From: Streptomyces xanthochromogenes
Lineage (GTDB): Bacteria; Actinomycetota; Actinomycetes; Streptomycetales; Streptomycetaceae
Assembly (NCBI RefSeq): GCF_014650455.1
Contig: NZ_BMUZ01000010.1
Coordinates: 186,001-250,000, forward strand
DNA length: 64,000 bases
Direction of reading: 5' to 3'
The position numbers and the translations under genes are program-made. The notes beneath the pieces were generated by a model. The model had not been told where the DNA came from. It was given only the letters and a program-made list of their open reading frames with translations, and searched no databases. Shown one piece after another: positions 58,048-64,000 of the stretch; position 1 is the first letter of the stretch, and each line of letters begins with the position of its first letter.

Positions 58048-59274
58048 TCAGGTGCCGCCCCGCATCAAGGCGGACAGCTGATCAATCGCCGCCCGCACGT
58101 CTTCGTCCGAGGCTTCGGCGTACACGTCCAACGTCATCGAGATCTGCGAGTGCCGCAGGATGCGCTGGGCGACCTTCGGGTGGACCCCCAGGGCGACCAG
58201 CAGCGCGCTGACCGTGTGCCGGGTGTTCCGCAGCGGGATCACGCGGATGAGAGCACGGCGGGCCCGAAGCTGGAACATGCGCGTGAGGTTGCCCGGCTCG
58301 ATCGGGGTGCCGTACTTCGTCGTGAAGACGAGCCCGCGATCGTCCTGCCAGAGATCACCGGCCGCCTTCCGGTCGCCATCCTGCTGAGCGCGGCGCATCC
58401 GCAGGGCGACGAGGCACAGGTCAGGCAGCGGCAAGAAGTTGTCCGAGTCCTCCGTCTTGGTCTCGCGGTGCAGGATCTCGCGGCCGGCCCGCTGGATCTG
58501 GTGATCGACGTAAAGCACCTCGTTCGCGAAGTCGACGGACTGCCACGTGAGCCCCAGCACCTCCCCGCGTCGGAGACCGAAGCAGAGCACCAGGACCCAG
58601 GCCGCGAAGAGGTGATCATCGCGAGTGGCAGCGTCAGCAAGGAACCGGCTCGCTTCGACCACGGACCACGGCTTGATCCGGCGGCGCCGAGGCTTCGGAA
58701 CACGGACCAGGGCAGCTACGTTCTTGCCGATCTCCTCTTCGGTCACGGCGTGCGTGAGCGCGGCCCTCAGCGCGTCCCGGGCGGCCTGGACGACCCTCTT
58801 GGAGGCGTACGCCTCGCAGCACTCGCCAACCGCACAGCAACGGCGATGATCTGCACGGCGCTTGGCGTCCTTGCCCTGGGCGCAGCACTGGCAGAGATCA
58901 GCCAGCTTCGTGAGCCACTCGCGGACGTCCCGGACGGTGAGCTTGTCGAGCCGCTTCGGGCCGAGGTGCGGGGCGATGTAGAGCCGGACGGAACCCTCGT
59001 ACGAGATGTACGTCAACGGCGCCAGATTCGGCCTCACGATCGAGTCGAGCCAGTAGGCGAGGAACTGGGCCACCGTGCGGTGCCGGGTCGCGACCGGACC
59101 GCGCTTCGCCTCAGCGTGCAGGGCGAGCCACTTGCCGTGGACCTCATCGCGGGTCTTGCCGTACGCGTACTTCCGGGCCCGCTTCCCGTCCGGCTTGGTG
59201 ACCCAGACGTAGGCCGCGTACCCGTTCTTGTACGGGTAGATGGAGCCTTCGCCGTTGCCGCGCTTGCCGCTCAT
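58048..59274 (-). CDS. int: Site-specific tyrosine integrase of the AICE
   Basis: A 408-residue integrase. An N-terminal arm-binding region (GEGSIYPYKNGYAAYVW) and a SAM-like core-binding domain come first. The latter has a Cys-rich insert (LCQCCAQGKDAKRRADHRRC and on, about 127-153), a possible zinc knuckle common in this integrase group. Catalytic residues: Arg235 (FGLRRGEVLGL), Lys about 273, Arg352-His353 (RNTRHT), His375 (LRHSQ) and Tyr385 (DVYAEA). The usual His of the HxxR box is Arg349 here. It cuts and joins at tRNA-Arg. ATG overlaps the xis stop. Confidence 0.93.
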   Translation of the reverse strand: MSGKRGNGEGSIYPYKNGYAAYVWVTKPDGKRARKYAYGKTRDEVHGKWLALHAEAKRGPVATRHRTVAQFLAYWLDSIVRPNLAPLTYISYEGSVRLYIAPHLGPKRLDKLTVRDVREWLTKLADLCQCCAQGKDAKRRADHRRCCAVGECCEAYASKRVVQAARDALRAALTHAVTEEEIGKNVAALVRVPKPRRRRIKPWSVVEASRFLADAATRDDHLFAAWVLVLCFGLRRGEVLGLTWQSVDFANEVLYVDHQIQRAGREILHRETKTEDSDNFLPLPDLCLVALRMRRAQQDGDRKAAGDLWQDDRGLVFTTKYGTPIEPGNLTRMFQLRARRALIRVIPLRNTRHTVSALLVALGVHPKVAQRILRHSQISMTLDVYAEASDEDVRAAIDQLSALMRGGT

Positions 59275-59480
59275 GCAGACCACCCCTGTTCGGCTTCGTG
59301 AGCCAGACGCTCGATGTACTCGTCCACGTAGCGCGGCAGGATGCGGCGGTTGCGTCCGTCCTTGATGGAGCGGATCTCGCCGGTGAGCACGAGCATCTTG
59401 GTCTTGGAGAGGCCGTAGCCGAGCATTTCGGCGACTTCCTTGGTCGTGTGCCACTTCCGCTGAATGACTGCCGTGGTCAT
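59271..59480 (-). CDS. xis: Excisionase (helix-turn-helix, MerR/Xis-like)
   Basis: A 69-residue protein with HTTKEVAEMLGYGLSKTKMLV (helix-turn-helix, of which TTKEVAEMLGYG is the first half) and GRNRRILPRYVDEYIERLA (wing and last helix). Position between rep and int, overlapping both by 4 nt, is that of xis in pSAM2-type elements. It directs Int toward excision. GGAAGGAG lies before ATG 59480. Confidence 0.9.
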   Translation of the reverse strand: MTTAVIQRKWHTTKEVAEMLGYGLSKTKMLVLTGEIRSIKDGRNRRILPRYVDEYIERLAHEAEQGWSA

Positions 59481-60871
59481 GCTTCGGCTCCTTCCAGGGC
59501 CAGTTGGTCTTGCAGGGCTTCGCGTGCGGTGTCGCGATTTACCTGGATGTCGCGGTGGATGTTGGCGGCGAGCCAGGATTCGCCGGGTGTGTGGCCGTGT
59601 CCGGCGTATGTCCAGTGGGCGAGGGTGAGCGTGGTGGTCTCCGGGTGGTCGTCTGGGTCGGGCAGGCCGAGGGAGGCGCGTTGTTGGGCTGCGCGGTAGT
59701 CGGCGCGGACCTGGCGGAGGGCGCCGAGGGTGGTGGAGTAGCGGCGCGACTTTGTGGAGAAGTGGCCCCGGAAGCCGAGCATGTGGGCCCAGTCGCGGAG
59801 CTTGCGGTCCGGGTAGGCGTCGTGAAGGTCGAGGCAGGCTTCGATGAGGCGCCGGGGGTGGTCGGGCACGCCGAGCAGCAGGAGGGCTTCGCGGTTGCCG
59901 ATGCGGCGGTCGACGGTTCCGGTGGTCTCGGCGGCTTTGGTGGCGTACTTGGCGACGTAGGAGGCCACGGCCTGTTCGGTGATCTCGGAGCCGTCGCCGA
60001 ACGCTTTGATCGGCTGGACATCGATCCGGTCGCCCCATCCCAAAGCCCGTGCGGGGTGGTCGCCAGAGGCGGGCAGGTCGACGCGGACGCGTGCGGCGGC
60101 GGCATTGATGGCGTCCGTGAGCAGGGCGACGGTGGCCCAGTGCGGGGGCGGGGTGTCGGGTCCTTCGGGTCCGTCGAAGCGGATCACGGCGTGAAAGTGG
60201 ATGGCACCGCGCTTCTGATATTCGGCGACCTTGCCGAAGGACAGCCGGGACTGTTCCCGGGCTTCCTTCTGAGTTCGGCCGGCGCGAGCGGCGATCTCAC
60301 GGCGCAGGTAGATCGTGAAGTAGCGCCACAGGTCGGAGGCGTGGTTGTTCCACAGCACGGCCCCGGCGTAGTCGTACGTCTCCGGGTCGAGGGGGGTGCC
60401 CAACTCGGGTGCGTCGTCCGGATGGTGGGTGCCGCAGCGGCAGGGGCGGGTGCCGGGCCGGTTGTGGACGGGGCCGAAGCTGGGGGCGGTGAGGGTGGCG
60501 AAGACGCGGGGGTGTTCGCGGATGGTGTGCGGGGTGCCCTTGGCGGGGTCGCCGACGAGTCCGGCGCGGATCAGGTGGTAGGTGTCGCCCGCGTAGGTCC
60601 AGGCGCAGGCGGGGCAGCGGGAGGCGCGGCGGTTGCCGCAGGCGATGCGGAGATGCCCGCCCGGCTCGGTGTCGGTCGAGTAGGAGTACAGGACCTGCCC
60701 GGAGGCGCGGTCGCGGGTGACGGTGGCGCCGCGCAGGTGGATGGGATCGGAGCAGCCGCCGGTACGGCGGAGCTGGTCTTGGAGGCGATCGAAGCCGGGG
60801 GCCCCGGCCACCCTCAGCACGTCGGCGAGGGTGGCCGGGTCCAGGCCCGCCATCGTGGCGGTGTCGGTCAT
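59477..60871 (-). CDS. repSA: RepSA-like rolling-circle replication initiator
   Basis: A 464-residue protein, similar in length to RepSA of pSAM2. The HUH endonuclease motif is GAIHFHAVIRFDG (HFH at 225-227); the nicking Tyr is in ASYVAKYATKA (Tyr305 or Tyr309). A Cys pair set (ACGNRRASRCPACAW) near residue 80 and HRPC-like CRCGTHH near 145 may hold zinc. It nicks the element's origin after excision and starts strand displacement. Overlaps xis by 4 nt. Confidence 0.92.
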   Translation of the reverse strand: MTDTATMAGLDPATLADVLRVAGAPGFDRLQDQLRRTGGCSDPIHLRGATVTRDRASGQVLYSYSTDTEPGGHLRIACGNRRASRCPACAWTYAGDTYHLIRAGLVGDPAKGTPHTIREHPRVFATLTAPSFGPVHNRPGTRPCRCGTHHPDDAPELGTPLDPETYDYAGAVLWNNHASDLWRYFTIYLRREIAARAGRTQKEAREQSRLSFGKVAEYQKRGAIHFHAVIRFDGPEGPDTPPPHWATVALLTDAINAAAARVRVDLPASGDHPARALGWGDRIDVQPIKAFGDGSEITEQAVASYVAKYATKAAETTGTVDRRIGNREALLLLGVPDHPRRLIEACLDLHDAYPDRKLRDWAHMLGFRGHFSTKSRRYSTTLGALRQVRADYRAAQQRASLGLPDPDDHPETTTLTLAHWTYAGHGHTPGESWLAANIHRDIQVNRDTAREALQDQLALEGAEA

Positions 60872-60878
60872 GGGCGGA

Positions 60879-61061
60879 TCACCGACCGGCGCGGAGAAGC
60901 GAGGCGGCGGGGGTGGTGTGGCCGGTGCCCTTGCAGGCCGGGCAGGTGACGGGGAGCGTCGTGCGGGTGCCGTCCGGGTTGCGGGTGCCGGTGGTGATGG
61001 TGACAGCGGGGAAGCCGTCGCAGTGGCGGCAGACTCGCAGGTTCAGGGCGTACGCGGGCAT
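60879..61061 (-). CDS. Small zinc-finger protein of the AICE
   Basis: A 60-residue protein with two CxxC pairs (VCRHCDGF and VTCPACKGTG), separated by a beta-like stretch, a DnaJ-like zinc ribbon. It lies 7 bp before repSA, so it is co-transcribed. Such small proteins recur in Streptomyces elements; role unknown. Confidence 0.75.
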   Translation of the reverse strand: MPAYALNLRVCRHCDGFPAVTITTGTRNPDGTRTTLPVTCPACKGTGHTTPAASLLRAGR

Positions 61062-61153
61062 GATGAGACTTCCCTTTCGGGTCCGTTGGATCTGGATGGG
61101 GTTGGGCGCCCGGAGCGGCGGAAGTTTGGCGACCGAGGCCGCTCCGGGGGCCG

Positions 61154-61381
61154 CTAGCGGCGGCGGTTGCGGCGCGGGTAGGCGGGCGGGATGTCGTCGT
61201 ATCCACGCTGTCCGGCCTCGAACGAGTCGATGTTCGTGGTGCCGTTGCTGAGTTCGCGGGTGATGCGGCGGACCGTCTTGCGGTCACCGTGGCGCTTGGC
61301 GATGGCGTATTCGCGGCCGAGTTCAGCGGCGGCCGGGTCGGCGGGGGTGCTGTCGTTCTGCTTGCGGTTGAACAGGCCCAT
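61154..61381 (-). CDS. Small hypothetical AICE protein
   Basis: A 75-residue hydrophilic protein beginning MGLFNRKQNDSTPADP and ending in a basic PRRNRRR tail. KRHGDRKTVRRITRELSNG may form a helix. GAAAGGA ribosome site at proper spacing before ATG 61381. No known family. Confidence 0.65.
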   Translation of the reverse strand: MGLFNRKQNDSTPADPAAAELGREYAIAKRHGDRKTVRRITRELSNGTTNIDSFEAGQRGYDDIPPAYPRRNRRR

Positions 61382-61392
61382 GACGAGTCCTT

Positions 61393-61701
61393 TCAGCGGT
61401 TGTTGTTCATGAGGGAACGGACGACGACCGCGCACACGGCGACAGAGGCCCCGGTGATCGCGACCGCCAGGAGCATGGAGACCAGGACCGTCCCGACGAC
61501 CAGCACGACGGCCGTGCCGCCGCCGATCAGGGCGAGGGTGCTGCCGGGCGTCAGGTGGATTGCCGGACGCGGCGGGGGGACGGGGGCCGGGTCGGGCACC
61601 GGGGCGTGGTGCTGGACCGAGACCGGGTCGGTCGGGGCCGGGCGGGTGGCGTTGCGCAGTGCGGTGATGGTGTCGGACACCGGGTACTTGGGCGTGAACA
61701 T
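61393..61701 (-). CDS. Small membrane protein, Spd-like position
   Basis: A 102-residue protein. The N-terminal half is Pro-rich and cytosolic (PVPDPAPVPPPRPA). The C-terminal half has two adjoining hydrophobic segments (LALIGGGTAVVLVVGTVLV and LLAVAITGASVAVCAVVV). Membrane proteins in this place of Streptomyces elements act in intramycelial spread (Spd); that role is inferred from position. GAAGGGAG precedes the start. Confidence 0.7.
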   Translation of the reverse strand: MFTPKYPVSDTITALRNATRPAPTDPVSVQHHAPVPDPAPVPPPRPAIHLTPGSTLALIGGGTAVVLVVGTVLVSMLLAVAITGASVAVCAVVVRSLMNNNR

Positions 61702-61724
61702 CGGGAACTCCCTTCGGTTTGGGT

Positions 61725-61883
61725 CTACTTGTGGAGGGCGGTGTTGATCACGGGGGACAGGAAGCTGTCGGCGAGGAGGTAGCCGCCGAGCAGGACCACG
61801 GCCACGAGCCACCACGGCGGGCGGACGAGCTTGATGCCGAGCCAGCCGACGACGATCAGGGCGAGCCAGAGCGGAACGTTCAT
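61725..61883 (-). CDS. 52-residue membrane protein of the AICE
   Basis: A small frame read from ATG 61883: it begins MNVPLWLALIVVGWLGIKLV and ends in DSFLSPVINTALHK. Two hydrophobic helices (residues 4-17 and 25-38) are joined by RPPWW. A ribosome site AGAAGGGG lies 6-13 bases upstream. It sits 23 bp before the next gene start, in the same run. Likely part of the spread/transfer set. Confidence 0.75.
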   Translation of the reverse strand: MNVPLWLALIVVGWLGIKLVRPPWWLVAVVLLGGYLLADSFLSPVINTALHK

Positions 61884-61896
61884 GACGGAACCCCTT

Positions 61897-62085
61897 CTAG
61901 GCCGTGCAGTGGTGGGTGCGGGCGGCGAGTTCGGCGGCCGAGCGGTTGGCGTACTCCGCCGAGAAGTCGCAGCGCGGGGCGGTGCAGGCGGCCGTGTGGC
62001 GTTCGCGGCCCCGGGTGTCGTAGAAGGTGGCGACGGTGACCGGGCCGATGCGCTGGACGTTGCGGAAGCGCCGGTAAGCGGGCAT
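61897..62085 (-). CDS. Small Cys/His protein of the AICE
   Basis: A 62-residue basic protein. ACTAPRCDFSAEY and THHCTA give a C-x5-C...H-H-C set that could bind zinc. Ribosome site GAAAGGA. It lies 19 bp from the DUF2637 gene and 13 bp from the 52-residue protein gene. Confidence 0.7.
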   Translation of the reverse strand: MPAYRRFRNVQRIGPVTVATFYDTRGRERHTAACTAPRCDFSAEYANRSAAELAARTHHCTA

Positions 62086-62104
62086 GACAGGTCGTCCTTT
62101 CTGA

Positions 62105-62755
62105 TCAGGCGAGTTGGAGTTGCGTGGCGATCGCATCGGCCATCGGAGCGGGCAGTCCCAGCCGGGCGCGCAAGGCATCGCGGTCGATCGGGTCACCGGT
62201 CGTGGCCTGGTGCGTGTCGGCGATCTTCTGGGCGTGCGCGAGCAGAGCGGGCGGAACTGACGGGGCGGGCGCGGTGACCACCGGAGCGGGAGGAAGCTCG
62301 GGGGCAGGAGCCGTGGCCGGTTCGTCGTCGCGCTGCAACTCGACTTCTGGCGACTTCGGTTCGACTACGCGCGGTACGGGCTCAGGGCCGGGGTCGGCGG
62401 GGTTGTGGGCGAGCAGGGTGCCGCCGAGGAACGCGAGTGCGGGCCATCCTGCGACCAGGAACCGCAGCCAGGCCGGGGCGTCGGCGAGGTTGAGGAATCC
62501 GGCGGTCGCTACGTTCGCGCCGAGTGAGGCCACCAGGGCGACCAGGAACCAGCACCACGCCAGGCGCGGGGTGTGCCCGGTGCGCAGGCGTCGCCAGGCT
62601 GCGACGAGCAGCAGATCCACGGAGACCGGGTAGGCCCAGGCTTTCCAGCCGTCCTGTCCGGCCGCTTCGGCGAGATCGTGCAGGTGGGCGAAGGACAGTG
62701 CCCCGGCGATTACGGCCTGTACGAGGACAGCGTCCGGGCGGATCAAACGACTCAC
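62105..62755 (-). CDS. DUF2637/Spd-like membrane protein
   Basis: A 216-residue protein. Four hydrophobic segments in the first 115 residues (AVLVQAVIAGALSFAHLHDL, AWAYPVSVDLLLVAAW, AWCWFLVALVASLGANVATA, FLVAGWPALAFLGGTLLA) make the DUF2637 domain, common in Streptomyces plasmids and integrative elements and often called SpdB-type. A Pro-rich linker and a C-terminal helix-turn-helix-like stretch (DRDALRARLGLPAPMADAIA) follow. GTG 62755 is chosen over GTG 62764 because AAGGAGGT is 7 bases upstream of it. Confidence 0.85.
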   Translation of the reverse strand: MSRLIRPDAVLVQAVIAGALSFAHLHDLAEAAGQDGWKAWAYPVSVDLLLVAAWRRLRTGHTPRLAWCWFLVALVASLGANVATAGFLNLADAPAWLRFLVAGWPALAFLGGTLLAHNPADPGPEPVPRVVEPKSPEVELQRDDEPATAPAPELPPAPVVTAPAPSVPPALLAHAQKIADTHQATTGDPIDRDALRARLGLPAPMADAIATQLQLA

Positions 62756-62830
62756 GGTCTCCACCTCCTTCGGGGTAGCGACCGGGGCCAGGCGGGGAAG
62801 CGATCTGCGGCCGCCCGGTCCCGGAGGAGT

Positions 62831-63010
62831 TCAGTCGGTCGGGGCTTCGCCGGTACCGAGGCAGGTCAGGCACAGGGCCTCCTGCCGGGCGTTGCTGACG
62901 TGCTTCTTGCGGCCGCCGACCTGGAAGGGCTCCAGGACCTGGCCGCCCCGGCAGTCCGGGCACGGGAAGGGCTGGGGCTGGGCCTTGACGGTGCTCTTCT
63001 GGGCAGCCAT
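62831..63010 (-). CDS. 59-residue zinc-ribbon protein of the AICE
   Basis: Read from ATG 63010: MAAQKSTVKAQPQPFPCPDC, then a basic middle and ALCLTCLGTGEAPTD at the end. Two CxxC pairs (17-20 and 47-50) about 26 residues apart form a likely zinc ribbon, like the small zinc protein beside repSA. Start is 1 bp after the stop of the next upstream gene. Confidence 0.75.
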   Translation of the reverse strand: MAAQKSTVKAQPQPFPCPDCRGGQVLEPFQVGGRKKHVSNARQEALCLTCLGTGEAPTD

Positions 63011-63011
63011 G

Positions 63012-63209
63012 TCAGCGGCCCTGGCCGTTGCGCTCTGCGTTGTGCTCTTCCTCGGTGATCCGCAAGAACTCGCCCATCGCGTGGTCGGCGCTGTCCTGCC
63101 ACTTCTTGGCGCTATCGCTCATGCCCCACTTGCGGGCGCGTTCGCTGCACTTGAGGTCATCCGCCTGAGCTTTGAGCGCATCCTGGGCGGAAGTGAATCG
63201 ACGGAACAT
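63012..63209 (-). CDS. Small hypothetical AICE protein
   Basis: A 65-residue helical, charged protein (MFRRFTSAQDALKAQADDLK; SDSAKKWQDSADHAMGEFLR). No signal or membrane segment. AAGGAG ribosome site 8 bases before ATG 63209. Unknown function, immediately followed by the zinc-ribbon gene. Confidence 0.7.
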   Translation of the reverse strand: MFRRFTSAQDALKAQADDLKCSERARKWGMSDSAKKWQDSADHAMGEFLRITEEEHNAERNGQGR

Positions 63210-63302
63210 GAGGGTTCTCCTTGGAGGTCAGCCCCGGTTTCGGGCATGGAGCGGGTAAGGACCTGGCGCGAAGCGGTCACGCCGACCGTGGTGCGGGGTG
63301 GA

Positions 63303-64000
63303 TCAGGGAATGGCCGGCGCCCTGGTCGGCATCGGCGGAATACTCGACGCCGGGACGGGAACGGGCCGGACTACCGGGCTGAACGGTTCCAGGGCCTGAA
63401 GATTCGGGATCAGGTGAGCGAACTCCCGGCACACGGCGGCGGTTTCCTCCACCGACGTGTGCGGGGTTCGGATGCGGCCCCAGCCGCCGGAAGCATCCGC
63501 AGCCACGGCCTGTCCGGGGCGGTCGGCGGGGATCGTGCACGCGGCCGGAACGGACTCCGGGGCCACGTCACTCAAGCCCATTTCAGCGGTCTGCTTGTCG
63601 TTCACGCGGTGCACCACACGGCCGGTGAGCTGGGCACGGAGCATCGTGGCACCCTTGCCCAACTCGGAGCCGAAGCGCTGACCGCAGATCTCCAGGTAGA
63701 TGCCGACCGCGCGGGACAGTTGGGCCAGGCGGATCAGACCGGTGACGATCCGCTCACGGCGGTCCTCATCCTTCTTCGAGGAGATCAGGAACAGTTCCGC
63801 AATCTCGTCGACCAGCACCACCACTGGCGCCGGGCGCAGATGCCCGGGAAGCTCCCACAGATCCGAGACGCCGTACTTGGCGAGCAGATCGAAGCGGTCT
63901 TCCATCTCCGCCACCAGGACATCGATCAGCGAGGCCGCATCGTCGGGGTTCGTGGCCAGGGCCGACAAGCGCGGGGCATATCGGGACTGTTCGACACCGC
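63303..64000 (-). CDS. FtsK/SpoIIIE-type DNA translocase (TraSA-like), C-terminal part
   Basis: At least 231 residues visible; the frame is open to the window edge, so the start and Walker A lie to the right. VVVLVDEIAELFLISSK is Walker B; RIVTGLIRLAQLSRAVGIYLE and GATMLRAQLTGRVVHRVNDK are the following helices of the RecA-like motor. In AICEs this single protein moves double-stranded DNA between mycelia. The C-terminal tail is Pro-rich (PVPVPASSIPPMPTRAP) without a clear DNA-binding winged helix. Confidence 0.9.
   Translation of the reverse strand, partial: GVEQSRYAPRLSALATNPDDAASLIDVLVAEMEDRFDLLAKYGVSDLWELPGHLRPAPVVVLVDEIAELFLISSKKDEDRRERIVTGLIRLAQLSRAVGIYLEICGQRFGSELGKGATMLRAQLTGRVVHRVNDKQTAEMGLSDVAPESVPAACTIPADRPGQAVAADASGGWGRIRTPHTSVEETAAVCREFAHLIPNLQALEPFSPVVRPVPVPASSIPPMPTRAPAIP

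Larger units (their letters stand above)
57911..64000. mobile_element. AICE (pSAM2-type integrative conjugative element), left part
   Basis: From the tRNA-Arg outward the order is int, xis, repSA-like initiator, a run of small genes, and a traSA-like FtsK translocase cut by the window edge, all on the minus strand with overlapping or closely spaced frames. This is the core set that defines AICEs: site-specific integration, rolling-circle replication and transfer by one double-stranded DNA pump. The right end (rest of tra, regulators such as kor/pra-type genes, attR) is outside. Confidence 0.9.

Overview
The window is chromosomal DNA of a Streptomyces species. The G+C content is very high, many starts are GTG, stops and starts overlap by 4 nt within operons, and there are SigE-family sigma, RsbW/PP2C-type and SEC-C/DUF5926 genes. 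The gene set (serS, pheA, a Tat-exported DyP peroxidase with CopCD, PCuAC and Sco neighbours) is what I know from the S. coelicolor/S. lividans core. Two perfect parS sites at the left edge, a one-mismatch parS inside the peroxidase gene, and an unusual number of DnaA boxes between genes point to the origin-proximal part of the chromosome, although oriC itself (dnaA-dnaN) is not here.

Left part (1-16,900): the end of a sensor kinase; twin parS; a HAD phosphatase; DUF72 and F420-dependent genes; a YbjN-like protein and KptA; a PadR regulator divergent from a membrane protein/carotenoid oxygenase pair; a tightly coupled M24 peptidase-epoxide hydrolase/SDR fusion-PF10118-MerR operon; and a two-ATPase, two-permease ABC operon. 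DnaA boxes lie before the MerR operon end (7,527-7,580), before the ABC operon (12,254-12,280) and inside a coiled-coil gene (16,588).

Middle (17,000-40,700): a GntR-controlled MFS pump, a rhomboid-like protein, HAD-serS, a 708-bp intergenic region with four perfect DnaA boxes, pheA, and the extracytoplasmic copper operon that supplies the radical copper oxidase and cytochrome oxidase maturation machinery. Then come signalling genes (RsbW-like ATPases, a PP2C-type protein with an altered metal motif), aminopeptidase P, a short primase-polymerase-like protein, a glycerophosphodiesterase and an HtrA-type protease.

Right chromosomal part (40,700-57,900): tRNA-Ser with a primase/polymerase gene; a small secreted Asn/Gln-rich protein; a five-gene operon that matches, gene for gene, the mycobacterial chsE2-chsH2-chsE1-chsH1-ltp2 steroid side-chain (igr) set; a DUF1906 secreted protein; an ECF sigma factor; an acyl-CoA ligase; a 1,422-residue PAS/degenerate-kinase/receiver protein; a subtilisin-inhibitor-like protein; tRNA-Ser and tRNA-Arg.

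From 57,900 to the right edge is the left end of an actinomycete integrative and conjugative element (AICE) inserted at the tRNA-Arg(ACG) gene. Reading leftward it has traSA-like FtsK translocase (cut by the window edge), eight small transfer/unknown genes (two below 60 codons), a DUF2637/Spd-like protein included among them, repSA-like rolling-circle initiator, xis and int, in the pSAM2 order. Its right end is outside the window.
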